Shown here in pieces: positions 1 to 8,600 of a DNA stretch of 61,066 bases. Source of the DNA: an uncultured Flavobacteriales bacterium (GTDB lineage: Bacteria > Bacteroidota > Bacteroidia > Flavobacteriales > Crocinitomicaceae); NCBI GenBank assembly GCA_946479985.1, contig CAMLIF010000010.1, positions 1 to 61,066 on the forward strand, read 5' to 3'. The position numbers and the translations under genes were made by a program. Under the pieces are notes generated by a model. That model was given only the letters and a program-made list of their open reading frames with translations. It ran no database searches and had not been told where the DNA came from. Position 1 is the stretch's first letter. The number at the start of each line of letters is the position of its first letter.

Positions 1-581
1 GAAGAACCGTTACCGTGAAAGGGCGTGTTATTAATCCGATAACCGGTGCAGGAATCCAGGATGCTGAAATGATCCTGCAACGCGGAACAGCGGGGCTACC
101 TGGCGGAAACAAAACAGTGAAAAGTGTTCACACGGATGCTGAAGGAAATTTTGAACTGAATAAAAGCGGCTTCAGGACCTATACTGCATCTTGTAATCTT
201 GACCCGGCTACCTATTACCACATTGGATGGCAGAAAGACGGAGAAACCATTTATCCTTCAATTCAAACAAAAGTGGGTAAAAAAATAGTGGCGGATTATT
301 ACGTCGTCCGTTACGGTAATTATCAATTAGTAATCAATAATATAAATTGTTTTGGACCAACCGATAGTATTATCTTGAATAGAACGAATCAAGTAAACTC
401 CTTTTTACCCTACGAATGGGTAATTACTGGTTGTGGGGGTTATACCACCGCTACTCAGCAGATTCCGGAAGGGAATATTTATACAAGTTATCGGGTAGTT
501 AAAAATGGTGTAAGCACAAATTACACTAAGGTATTCTTCGTCAATCCCTCAGTAACCAATACAGAAACAATTGACTATTAA
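1..581 (+). CDS. Partial lipoprotein-type protein with carboxypeptidase-regulatory-like domain (5' end outside window)
   Basis: The reading frame is open from the first base, so the gene starts left of the window. A GTG at 15 is in frame but is internal, because the tandem copy at 582 shows that a lipoprotein signal peptide normally precedes this point. The visible N-terminal part (VKGRVINPITGAGIQDAEM) resembles the CarboxypepD_reg-like beta-sandwich common in Bacteroidota surface proteins. The rest (about residues 50-188) is beta-rich with three scattered cysteines and matches nothing I recognise. By analogy with the second copy the protein is probably an outer-membrane lipoprotein. The stop codon is followed directly by the ATG of the next copy with no spacer. 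Confidence 0.75.
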   Translation, partial: RTVTVKGRVINPITGAGIQDAEMILQRGTAGLPGGNKTVKSVHTDAEGNFELNKSGFRTYTASCNLDPATYYHIGWQKDGETIYPSIQTKVGKKIVADYYVVRYGNYQLVINNINCFGPTDSIILNRTNQVNSFLPYEWVITGCGGYTTATQQIPEGNIYTSYRVVKNGVSTNYTKVFFVNPSVTNTETIDY

Positions 582-780
582 ATGAGATTTTCGTTATTAA
601 TTATACTATGCCTCATTACATCCTGCACCAAATTCGGAAGAACCGTTACCGTGAAAGGGCGTGTTATTAATCCGATAACCGGTGCAGGAATTCAGGATGC
701 TGAAATGATCCTGCAACGCGGAAGAGCCGGGTTACCTGGCGGGAACAAAACAGTGAAAAATGTTCATACGGATGCTGAAG
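1..780 (+). repeat. Tandem direct repeat, 1-144 and 637-780 (offset 636)
   Basis: The two copies are about 95% identical over 144 bases, with scattered single-base changes, and lie in the same orientation and reading frame. The unit contains the start of the regulatory-like domain. The right copy ends exactly at the junction with the 3' end of the neighbouring minus-strand gene. Confidence 0.85.
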
Positions 781-797
781 CCACTTCTATTACTTAA
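582..797 (+). pseudogene. Truncated tandem copy of the preceding lipoprotein gene
   Basis: This copy encodes a lipoprotein signal (MRFSLLIILCLITSC, lipobox LITSC) and then repeats the previous gene. Bases 637-780 match 1-144 with only a handful of substitutions. After 780 the similarity stops abruptly inside the codons for TDAE. The frame then picks up four unrelated residues (TSIT) and stops at 797, overlapping by eight bases the 3' end of the convergent gene at 790. The product would have 71 residues against more than 188 for the first copy, so it is probably a remnant of unequal recombination or deletion. It could still be made as a short lipoprotein. Confidence 0.75.
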
Positions 798-2043
798 GCG
801 TAACCCGAATCACCTCAATTCTTCTGTCGGAGACTATTTCGCAGCACAGCTCCATGTGGTTTAACTGAACACAATCATCTTTATCCGGAATGCTTTCCAA
901 CTGGTGCGTAACCAAACCACCCAATGTTTCATACGATTCTGATTCCGGCAGTTTGAGTCCGTAGGTTTTATTGAGATAATCAACATCTGCACGTGCGGAA
1001 AAACGATACGTTTTATCATCAATCTGCTCTTCCAGCCAGTCTTCACTGTCGTGTTCGTCTTCAATTTCCCCGAAAATCTGTTCAATAACATCTTCAATGG
1101 TTACGATCCCGGCCGTTCCGCCATATTCATCTACTACCACCGCAATACTCTGGCTGGTCTTGGTGAATTTTTCCAGCATTTCTTTCCCCGGCATTGCTTC
1201 AGGGATAAAAGATATGGGTCTCAGTAACTGGGTTAACGTTTCCGGTTCTTTAAACAATTCAAAAGAATGGACATAGCCAATGACATTATCTACGGTATCA
1301 CGGTGTACCAATACTTTCGAAAGATGCGATTCAACAAACAGCTTATGCAGCTCCTGAATACTTGCGTTTACATCAATGGAAACTATTTCTGTTCGCGGGA
1401 TCATACAATCGCGCGCTTTGATATGTGAAAAATCAAGTGCATTCTGAAGAATCTGCATTTCATTTCCCAGGTCAGCGCTTTCTTCCATCCGTTCGTTCAT
1501 ATCAGCAACAAAATGCTGCAGATCAGTACGCGAAAACACCTTTTGGTTCTTTGGAAGTTCTAACCCGAGTAATTTCAGAAAACTACTGCTTACCCCAACA
1601 ATAGCTTTCGTGGGGAAAAACAAGATCCAGTACATTACGGCCATTGGGGTTGCTCCCAGTTTGAACAAGGTATTCGGATTAATCTGGAACAAAACTTTTG
1701 GCAGGAATTCAGCAATTGTCAAAACCACCAGGGTGGAAATAACAGTTTGAAGCAAGAGCAAAGAAAATGCCCCGGTGATTCCCCACGATTCAATAATCGG
1801 TTCCAGTAAATTGGCTGCATTCATACCAAATACTACCAGACCAATATTATTAACAAGAAGTAACGTGGCCAGAAAGTGACCTTCGTTCTTGTAGAAAAGC
1901 GCCAGTAAACTACCTGAATAAGAAGATTTGGAGATGTCTAATTCTACCTTGAGCCTGTTCGAAGAAACGTAAGCAATCTCCATTCCCGATGAAAACGCAC
2001 AGAGAACGAGCATTGCAAGAATAATGACGACGGATGGGTCCAA
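790..2043 (-). CDS. CNNM/CorC (hemolysin-type) membrane protein with CBS pair
   Basis: This 417-residue protein has the three-part layout of the HlyC/CorC family. A DUF21 (CNNM) transmembrane domain covers about residues 1-170 and begins with the typical SSGMEIAYVSSNRLK segment. A CBS pair follows (about 195-330) and contains the hallmark VVDEYGGTAGIVTIEDV. A C-terminal CorC_HlyC domain covers about 340-417. Members are implicated in divalent cation (Mg/Co) efflux at the inner membrane; some Bacteroidota paralogues are called GldE, but nothing here shows a gliding role. The only start upstream of the first membrane helix is TTG at 2043, because an in-frame TAG lies two codons further up; the next methionine (residue 11) would cut into the first helix. 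The gene converges on the truncated lipoprotein copy. Confidence 0.88.
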   Translation of the reverse strand: MDPSVVIILAMLVLCAFSSGMEIAYVSSNRLKVELDISKSSYSGSLLALFYKNEGHFLATLLLVNNIGLVVFGMNAANLLEPIIESWGITGAFSLLLLQTVISTLVVLTIAEFLPKVLFQINPNTLFKLGATPMAVMYWILFFPTKAIVGVSSSFLKLLGLELPKNQKVFSRTDLQHFVADMNERMEESADLGNEMQILQNALDFSHIKARDCMIPRTEIVSIDVNASIQELHKLFVESHLSKVLVHRDTVDNVIGYVHSFELFKEPETLTQLLRPISFIPEAMPGKEMLEKFTKTSQSIAVVVDEYGGTAGIVTIEDVIEQIFGEIEDEHDSEDWLEEQIDDKTYRFSARADVDYLNKTYGLKLPESESYETLGGLVTHQLESIPDKDDCVQLNHMELCCEIVSDRRIEVIRVTLK

Positions 2044-2082
2044 ATGCTAAATTATGTCATTGAATTTACAAAAAAGCCCGGA

Positions 2083-3357
2083 TCACAAAACATCTTTACC
2101 GATATCTTTTCGGTAATAAGCATTTTTGTAATTCAACTTTTCTATTGATTCATACGAGCGATTCAGCGCAATTTCCAGGTTTTTACCGTAAGAAGTTACT
2201 GCCAGTACACGACCACCGTTCGTTGTTACAACTGGGCCATCAGCAGCAGTTCCGGCATGAAAAACCAGGCTTTCCTGAACCAAATGGAATCCTTCAATAA
2301 TGTCGCCTTTTTTATAATCGCCCGGGTATCCGCCGGCAACCATCATAACTGTACAGGCAGAACGTTCATCGAATTGAACATCACATTCAGAAAGTGTGTT
2401 TGTTGCAACACCCTCGAACAAATCCAGTAAATCTGATTTCAAACGCGGCATTACCACTTCAGTTTCCGGATCACCCATTCGGCAATTGTATTCAATTACG
2501 TACGGCTCTCCTTTTACATTGATGATTCCAACGAAAATAAATCCTTTGTACTCAATTCCTTCAGCTTTCAAACCTTTTACAGTAGGAATGATGATCTGGT
2601 TCTCGATCTTATCTTTAAAAGTGGCGTCACAGAACGGAACCGGGGAAATAGCACCCATTCCACCTGTGTTTAAACCGGTATCTCCTTCACCAATACGTTT
2701 GTAATCTTTGGCTTCAGGAAGAACTTTGTAGCTGTCGCCATCGGTTAGAACGAATACCGAGCATTCAATTCCTTTCAGGAACTGTTCAATTACCACCCGA
2801 GAAGAAGCATCACCAAATTTGGCATCTGCAAGCATGCTTTTCAGCTCTGCCTTGGCTTCTTTCAAATCTTCTATGATCAACACCCCTTTTCCGGCAGCCA
2901 ATCCGTCGGCTTTCAGAACGTAAGGTGCTTTCAGTTTTTCAAGGAATGTATAACCTTCCTCAAGCGTATCTTTTGTAAACGTAGCATATTTCGCAGTTGG
3001 AATATTGTGACGCGCCATAAACGCTTTCGCGAAATCTTTACTACCTTCTAACTGAGCAGCAACTTTATTCGGGCCAATAACCGGAACTTTCTTCAATTGC
3101 TCATCTGCCAGGAAGAAATCGTGAATTCCGTTTACCAGCGGGTCTTCAGGACCAACAACTACCAGGCGGATCTCATTTTCAAGAACAAATGTTTTGATTT
3201 TCTCAAAATCATTCACTCCTATCGGAACGTTGGTTCCATGCTGGCGGGTACCTGCATTTCCGGGAGCAATATACAAGTGTTCCAGGTGAGAACTTTGAGC
3301 AATTTTCCAGGCTATAGCATGTTCTCTGCCTCCAGATCCCAACAATAAAACTTTCAT
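2083..3357 (-). CDS. purD: Phosphoribosylamine-glycine ligase (GARS)
   Basis: This 424-residue ATP-grasp enzyme joins phosphoribosylamine and glycine, the second step of de novo purine synthesis, in the cytoplasm. The family is clear from LLGSGGREHAIAWK at the N-terminus, GPNKVAAQLEGSKDFAK, the ATP-grasp lysine region LKADGLAAGKGV, NTGGMGAISP and the metal/nucleotide motif NCRMGDPETE near residue 300. Length is normal for PurD. The ATG at 3357 lies one base downstream of the purQ stop, so the two genes are almost certainly co-transcribed from the purQ promoter. Confidence 0.97.
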   Translation of the reverse strand: MKVLLLGSGGREHAIAWKIAQSSHLEHLYIAPGNAGTRQHGTNVPIGVNDFEKIKTFVLENEIRLVVVGPEDPLVNGIHDFFLADEQLKKVPVIGPNKVAAQLEGSKDFAKAFMARHNIPTAKYATFTKDTLEEGYTFLEKLKAPYVLKADGLAAGKGVLIIEDLKEAKAELKSMLADAKFGDASSRVVIEQFLKGIECSVFVLTDGDSYKVLPEAKDYKRIGEGDTGLNTGGMGAISPVPFCDATFKDKIENQIIIPTVKGLKAEGIEYKGFIFVGIINVKGEPYVIEYNCRMGDPETEVVMPRLKSDLLDLFEGVATNTLSECDVQFDERSACTVMMVAGGYPGDYKKGDIIEGFHLVQESLVFHAGTAADGPVVTTNGGRVLAVTSYGKNLEIALNRSYESIEKLNYKNAYYRKDIGKDVL

Positions 3358-3358
3358 A

Positions 3359-4045
3359 CTAACAGTATTTTAAGATAGATTCGAAGAAACGTTTTCCATC
3401 TTCATTTGCCAAATTGGCGTCGGCAGCGCGTTCGGGATGAGGCATCATACCAAACACATTGCGTTTTTCATTACAGATCCCGGCAATATTATGCAAGGCT
3501 CCGTTCGGATTAGCTTCATCCGTTATTTCACCGGCTTCATTCACATAATGGAACAAAACCTGGTCATTATCCAAAATTGCTTTCATGGTTTCTTCAGGTG
3601 CATAAAAACGGCCTTCACCATGGGCAATCGGAATTTTATATGCTTTCGTTGTATCTAACCCTTTTGTAATAGCACTATTGGAAGTTGCCGGTTTCAAATA
3701 AACATTCTTACAAATGAATTTCTGAGTATTGTTGTGAAGCAGCGCTCCGGGCAACAATCCGGATTCAGTTAAGATCTGGAACCCGTTACAGATTCCCATC
3801 ACATAACCTCCTTTATCTGCATGGTCCATTACGGCCGACATGATTGGTGACAATTTCGCGATAGCACCTGAACGCAGGTAATCTCCATAAGAGAATCCTC
3901 CGGGAAGCACCACGAAATCAACATTTTTAAGATCAGAATCTTTGTGCCAAAGACGTTCAACACTTTGATTCATTACGGTTTCAAGGACGTAGACCATGTC
4001 TTCATCACAATTAGAACCGGGGAAGGTAACTACACCAAATTTCAT
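3359..4045 (-). CDS. purQ: Phosphoribosylformylglycinamidine synthase, glutaminase subunit
   Basis: This 228-residue class I glutamine amidotransferase supplies ammonia for conversion of FGAR to FGAM in purine synthesis. Visible motifs are GVVTFPGSNCDED at the N-terminus, LPGGFSYGDYLRSGAIA, the nucleophile elbow GICNGFQ and the catalytic His-Glu pair in MMPHPERA. The frame is open for 15 codons upstream, but the homologous N-terminus (MKFGVVTFPGSN) begins at the ATG at 4045, and a good promoter lies just upstream at 4088-4117. A separate PurQ implies a small PurL and PurS elsewhere, rather than the single long PurL common in many Bacteroidota. It is followed at one base by purD. Confidence 0.95.
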   Translation of the reverse strand: MKFGVVTFPGSNCDEDMVYVLETVMNQSVERLWHKDSDLKNVDFVVLPGGFSYGDYLRSGAIAKLSPIMSAVMDHADKGGYVMGICNGFQILTESGLLPGALLHNNTQKFICKNVYLKPATSNSAITKGLDTTKAYKIPIAHGEGRFYAPEETMKAILDNDQVLFHYVNEAGEITDEANPNGALHNIAGICNEKRNVFGMMPHPERAADANLANEDGKRFFESILKYC

Positions 4046-4087
4046 TTGAATAACTATAAGGACAAAAAAGCCCGTTTTGAATGCTTG

Positions 4088-4117
4088 CAAAGTTAGTCAT
4101 TCACTTAGTTGAACCAA
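4088..4117 (-). promoter_or_regulatory. Promoter of purQ-purD (TTG-N19-TAACTTTG)
   Basis: On the minus strand a TTG (4115-4117) is followed after exactly 19 bases by TAACTTTG (4088-4095), matching the Bacteroidota primary-sigma consensus TTTG/TTG-N19-21-TAnnTTTG. The predicted start of transcription is near 4081, giving a leader of about 36 bases before the purQ ATG. The -33 element overlaps the end of the upstream DUF6427 gene. Confidence 0.7.
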
Positions 4118-5079
4118 CCAGCATGAATGAAAAATTTAATAACAGCCATTAAAAAAGTAAGGTAAAAGAACACTGTGGCCACTTGTTTCCAGAAGCGATG
4201 AATGAACGCAAACGTAAATAGGAAGCCAACAGGCACGAATACAAGGTTGAACCACTCTACCTGTTGATAAAAAATAAGATCAGAGGCGCCAAGTACAAGT
4301 GTTCCGAGTACCATCATTAAAATACTCCGGTTTATTTTCTTGAAACGAATAGAACTTTTCTGAACACGAACCCGCACACCAATGGAACTCAACAGAAGAT
4401 TTACCAGCAATATAGCTCCCGATGCAATTAATACGACCTGCTCGTGCTGTACATAATTATTAAGCCGTAAAATGCGCAGCCCGATAGCATGACCAGAAAA
4501 CCACCAAAGCATCAATCCGTTAAAAACTATGATCAATGTCCCCAATAAAAGTAAAACGGTTTCACGCAGCGAGAGTGATCTGTTCATTCTTACGCCAAGC
4601 CAGATGAAAGGCAAAAGTGCTGCTGCCTGCGGAAGTATTACTACAATCATCCCGGCAAATAACCCGATATTAAAAATCTGCTTTCCATTCCGTTCACCAT
4701 TTTCGAGCAGGAAAAACAACCTGAAAATGAGCAGCATCAGTGTATGAACAATGAGTAAGCTGTTAAAGAAATAAAAGCTTTGACTAAACGACATGAACAC
4801 CACATAAAAAAGTGATGGCGCATAATTATTCCGTTCAAGGAAATCGTGCTTATTGAATAGAAAATTCAGGAATACTGCATTGGTAAGCACAAAAACACTT
4901 GCTAAAACAGTGCTCAATGCATAAAAGGGGGCATCGTACTTCCCCAATAAACCGTAATTGATTTTCTGAAAAGGCAAGTGGTATTCAAAACCGATGTTCA
5001 GACCAACGAACAACGCAACAACAGGAATGAGCAATCCCAAAGCAAGCGGAGTGTTACCTAAAAATGGTCTTAAGATCAT
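4105..5079 (-). CDS. DUF6427-type polytopic membrane protein
   Basis: This 324-residue protein has about eight to nine hydrophobic helices spread over its length and no recognisable catalytic motif. Segments such as HDFLERNNYAPSLFYVVFMS and the position next to purine genes resemble the DUF6427 family of Flavobacteriia, an inner-membrane family of unknown function. Start ATG at 5079 gives MILRPFLGNTPLALGLLIP, which reads straight into the first helix. The gene lies 25 bases past the purQ -7 element, so purQD appears to be transcribed separately from it. Confidence 0.7.
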   Translation of the reverse strand: MILRPFLGNTPLALGLLIPVVALFVGLNIGFEYHLPFQKINYGLLGKYDAPFYALSTVLASVFVLTNAVFLNFLFNKHDFLERNNYAPSLFYVVFMSFSQSFYFFNSLLIVHTLMLLIFRLFFLLENGERNGKQIFNIGLFAGMIVVILPQAAALLPFIWLGVRMNRSLSLRETVLLLLGTLIIVFNGLMLWWFSGHAIGLRILRLNNYVQHEQVVLIASGAILLVNLLLSSIGVRVRVQKSSIRFKKINRSILMMVLGTLVLGASDLIFYQQVEWFNLVFVPVGFLFTFAFIHRFWKQVATVFFYLTFLMAVIKFFIHAGWFN

Positions 5080-5107
5080 GGCACGAAATTAATGATAATT
5101 CCGACAA

Positions 5108-5143
5108 TTACGTAGGGGCAGGTCGCGACCTGCCCCTACGTAA
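5108..5143. repeat. Perfect 36-bp palindrome with GGTCGCGACC core
   Basis: Both 18-base arms pair perfectly around the centre at 5125/5126, with core CAGGTCGCGACCTG flanked by GTAGGGG and CCCCTAC. A second copy at 33637-33676 has the same core with one compensatory change. It sits between two minus-strand genes, 17 bases after the acetyltransferase stop, and no T-tract follows on that strand, so it looks more like a dispersed intergenic hairpin repeat than a standard terminator. It is far more GC-rich than its surroundings. Confidence 0.85.
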
Positions 5144-5159
5144 AAATTTAATATGTCTT

Positions 5160-5600
5160 TCAAAAAAACAATCTTCCGTTCACCCATTCCGGGTCAAGGA
5201 CTGCGTTTTCCTTTCTGTAGAAATTCAATCCGGGTTCGTTCCATTCAAGAACTTGCCAATCCATGCGTTTAACGCCACGTTCTTTAGCAATTTCCACTAC
5301 TTTTTGAAACAATTGAGATCCAATTCCATTTCGGCGGTTTTCTTCACGCACATAGAAATCTTCGAGGTATAAACACCGCCCCTTCCAGGTTGAGTAGGAT
5401 GTATAAAACAACGCAAAGCCCACAACTTTTGAATCTTCTTCCACAACAATGGCGTCACAGATTTGGTCTTCAAACAAATCAATCCGCAGCTGCTCAACCG
5501 TATTGGTTACTTCATCCGGTGCGCGTTCGTAAACTGCCAGCTCAACGATTAATCCGTGAATAGCCGACTCATCTCCAACTTTTGCTGCTCGTATGTTCAT
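5160..5600 (-). CDS. GNAT acetyltransferase, spermidine/spermine N1-acetyltransferase-like
   Basis: This 146-residue protein covers a complete GNAT fold. Residues LYLEDFYV followed by RRNGIGSQLFQ give the acetyl-CoA pyrophosphate loop (R/Q-x-x-G-x-G/A), and VLEWNEPGLNFYRK matches the conserved C-terminal segment of eukaryotic-type SSAT enzymes, so a polyamine or other primary amine is a reasonable substrate guess. The substrate is not proven by sequence. The ATG is two bases after the sprA stop, so the gene is probably the last in the maeB-ruvA-sprA transcript. A 36-bp palindrome follows. Confidence 0.85.
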   Translation of the reverse strand: MNIRAAKVGDESAIHGLIVELAVYERAPDEVTNTVEQLRIDLFEDQICDAIVVEEDSKVVGFALFYTSYSTWKGRCLYLEDFYVREENRRNGIGSQLFQKVVEIAKERGVKRMDWQVLEWNEPGLNFYRKENAVLDPEWVNGRLFF

Positions 5601-5602
5601 TT

Positions 5603-8600
5603 TTACAATCCGCCTAAATTGAAGCGTAAACGAATACCTGTACTCAAGTTTCCTGTTTTGTACGATGTAGCGATCTTTGGTGTTGTGATAACCTGATCGT
5701 AATAGAACTGAAGAATCAGGTTGTTTGTTACGTTATAATCAACCGACGACTTAATAGAAACAACACGCTGACCCGCAGTAGCCTGATTTGTTCCTTCAAC
5801 TACCTTACGAATAACAGTTAAGTTATCACGGAACGTGAAGTCAAAACGTAAATTCAAAGGATTCTCAGGTCGCGTTTGATTGATTTTGAAAGGGAAACGA
5901 ACTTTTTCAAATTTATATCCTGTACCAATTACAATCTCGTTTCCTAATACTTCAGTAATCTGGTTATTATTCAAAGAAAGTGTAGCCGAACGGTCTTTCT
6001 TGATCTCAAACTTCGTGATCAATCCTTGTTTCTTGATATTCCATGTAGCATCGAAACCGATTAGCGGCGAGAAGCGCTCTGAAATAGTAACTGCCTGTAC
6101 GTTGTTTGCTGCTATGAAATTGTCATTCAAATCGCGTGAGTTGTAGTTCCCGCTTGCATCAAGTGTAGAATTCAAATTCGATTGAACACCCGCCAAACTT
6201 ACCGTTGAAGTATATCCATGACGAATTACAAAATTTTTCACTTTGTCTTTCATGAACGGGAACTTCGTCAAACCGTTATAATTAACAGTCCAGTTCGGTA
6301 ATGGAAGCGATGCGAACGGATTCGTTGAACGTTCGTTGACACTGTTTGAAGTGTAAGAAGATAAGAACGCACCGATCAAAACATCCTGTTGTGTTTGTCC
6401 GTAACCGTTTGCGTAATCACCTATGGTCCCAACCGAATTGGGATTTCTCGTTCCAAAATAAGTAGATACTTCTTTTGTACGCTGCAGCAATGCGTCAAAA
6501 TTAGGAGATGAATACCCTTCACCCATTTTCTCGAAAGCCGAGCCAATTGAAATTGTTGAATAGGTCAACGTAGCTGTTCTGTATAAACTTTGTGACTCAA
6601 ATTGCTGCGACAAATCGTTGTAGCGATAGAAATCATTGGTGTTTTGAGTCATGTTTCTGTTCATCGAAAGATCAATCGTTAAATCTTTGATCGGCTCCAA
6701 TGTTCCACGTCCGGTAAATGTTTGCGAATGCGTAACCGTATGCTGACGATTGATTGCTGAGTTCATTACCATCCAGCCGTTTGTAGACGCAACTTGTCCG
6801 ACATTGTAGCCCGTTTCTCTACCGGTTACGGAATACGATTGCTGACCGAATAAGAAGCCGCCAAAATTAGACGCAAATGAAGGATTGAAACCGAGCACTC
6901 TGCTTTCCTGGTTGTAACCGGGAAGTAAAGTTCCGTCGGTTTGAGAGTATGTTGCGGAAAGATTGCGGACTGTCATCAATAATCTTCCTGCAAAACCAAG
7001 AACCGGGTTTACTTTTTCTTTTTCTTTCTCCTTGCGTCTCTGCAAACGATCATGTTTACGTTTTTCACGTTCCCACTTCCGTTTTTCCTTTGGAGTCATA
7101 TCCTCAATTGGTTTCGGCGGTTTCAGCTCTGTTTTAGGAGCGTCTGGTTTCTTGGTAGAATCTGTACCTTTTCCATCGCTTTCATCCGTTGTTTTAGTAG
7201 GAATTTTGGCCCTTGTGGATCCGGATGTACTATTAATTCGCTTGAGGAACGGAACTTTATTATAAAGCGTCAGGAAACTCGCCTGTAACTGGCCATTGAT
7301 TGTTCTGCTGTTCTGGATAATGTTTCCATACTCTTCCTGACCAAGAGGAGCTCGCTGCCAGTTGTAAGTGCCGCCGTACTTTACGTTTCCTGTTAAGAAC
7401 GTAAGCACCGGAACCTTGTTAAACGGAACATTGTATGAAAACGAGTAATCATGCGTGTAATCCATTGTTTTACCCAATGTACCCAACTGGTTGAACACTG
7501 TGTCACGGAAAATGCGGTAACTATCCAGATCGTTCTTGCGATCTACCCGGCCATTCCCTTCATCGAAAATAGAACGGTTTGTTGCGTTGAAAGTGAATTT
7601 CAGGTTCTTCGTGAAGTCCCAGCCCAATTTGTAATTTCTGTTCCAGGTAAAGTTCTTAACGTAAACTGGTGTGTACTGGAATGCCGTTGCAGAAGTATCA
7701 ATGGTATTTCGAATCTGCCGTTCATTGTACGTACGCATGATATCGTTATTGAAACTTACGTTCTTCGGCATCAATGAAATATTTGTCTCACGAATAAGCG
7801 ACCACCAGGGACTCTTCTTCATAAACTTCACTTCCTTGAAAGGTTCATAGGGCTTAGCGGTAAACGTGTAAGCGTAGGCTACATTTCCTTTCCACTGTTT
7901 GGTACGGTCATAATTGGTATTGAAATCACGGTGAAGGTTCTCGCTGTATCCATAACCGAAAGTCCAGTTTGCCACATCGTAGAAACGCGGTTTCGCACCG
8001 GTAATATTAATTCGGACTCCCTGGAAATTGTATGATTTTCTTTCCGTATAATCCTGAGCAATACGGGCAACCGATCTGCGTGTTGCAGGATCATAAGCTT
8101 TCAGTTTAATATCCGGGTTGAACGGATCGTATTCCGGATTAATAATTCCAACAGAATATCCGTAGTAGAACGGCAATGTAATCTTAGATTTCGAACCAAA
8201 GAATTGCCCTAACTGGAATGTACTCTGATAGTCGTAACCTATTTTCTGGTTTCGCTGACGTTCCTGAACACGGCTGTCAACAGCTCCCCAGTTTACACCT
8301 GAATAATTACTCGATAAGCTTACCGTTGCAAAATCGGCAGCCTGAACCTGAAGCTGTGCAAGTGCAGCATCTCCACCGTCATCAACAAAATCCGTTAAAC
8401 GCAATTCATTGATCCAAACCTGCGCACATTTTGACTGAGCATCATCCGGCCAGGAGTTTACTGCATTCACCGAAGGATTCCGGATACCAATCATGATCGT
8501 TTTTACTCCCTGAAGATTCGGACTTCCTTTTACCTTTATTAGGCGATCAGGATTATTCGGGTCCTGGATTACGTATTCAACATTTGAAGCAACTCCTGAG

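Noticed and set aside
861..1097. Second minus-strand frame inside the CorC-type gene
   Set aside because: It is a shifted shadow of the CBS/CorC-coding region with no independent features.
6949..7288. Overlapping plus-strand frames within sprA
   Set aside because: They are antisense to the Lys/Glu-rich segment of SprA, whose codon bias keeps the opposite strand open. SprA itself is unmistakable.
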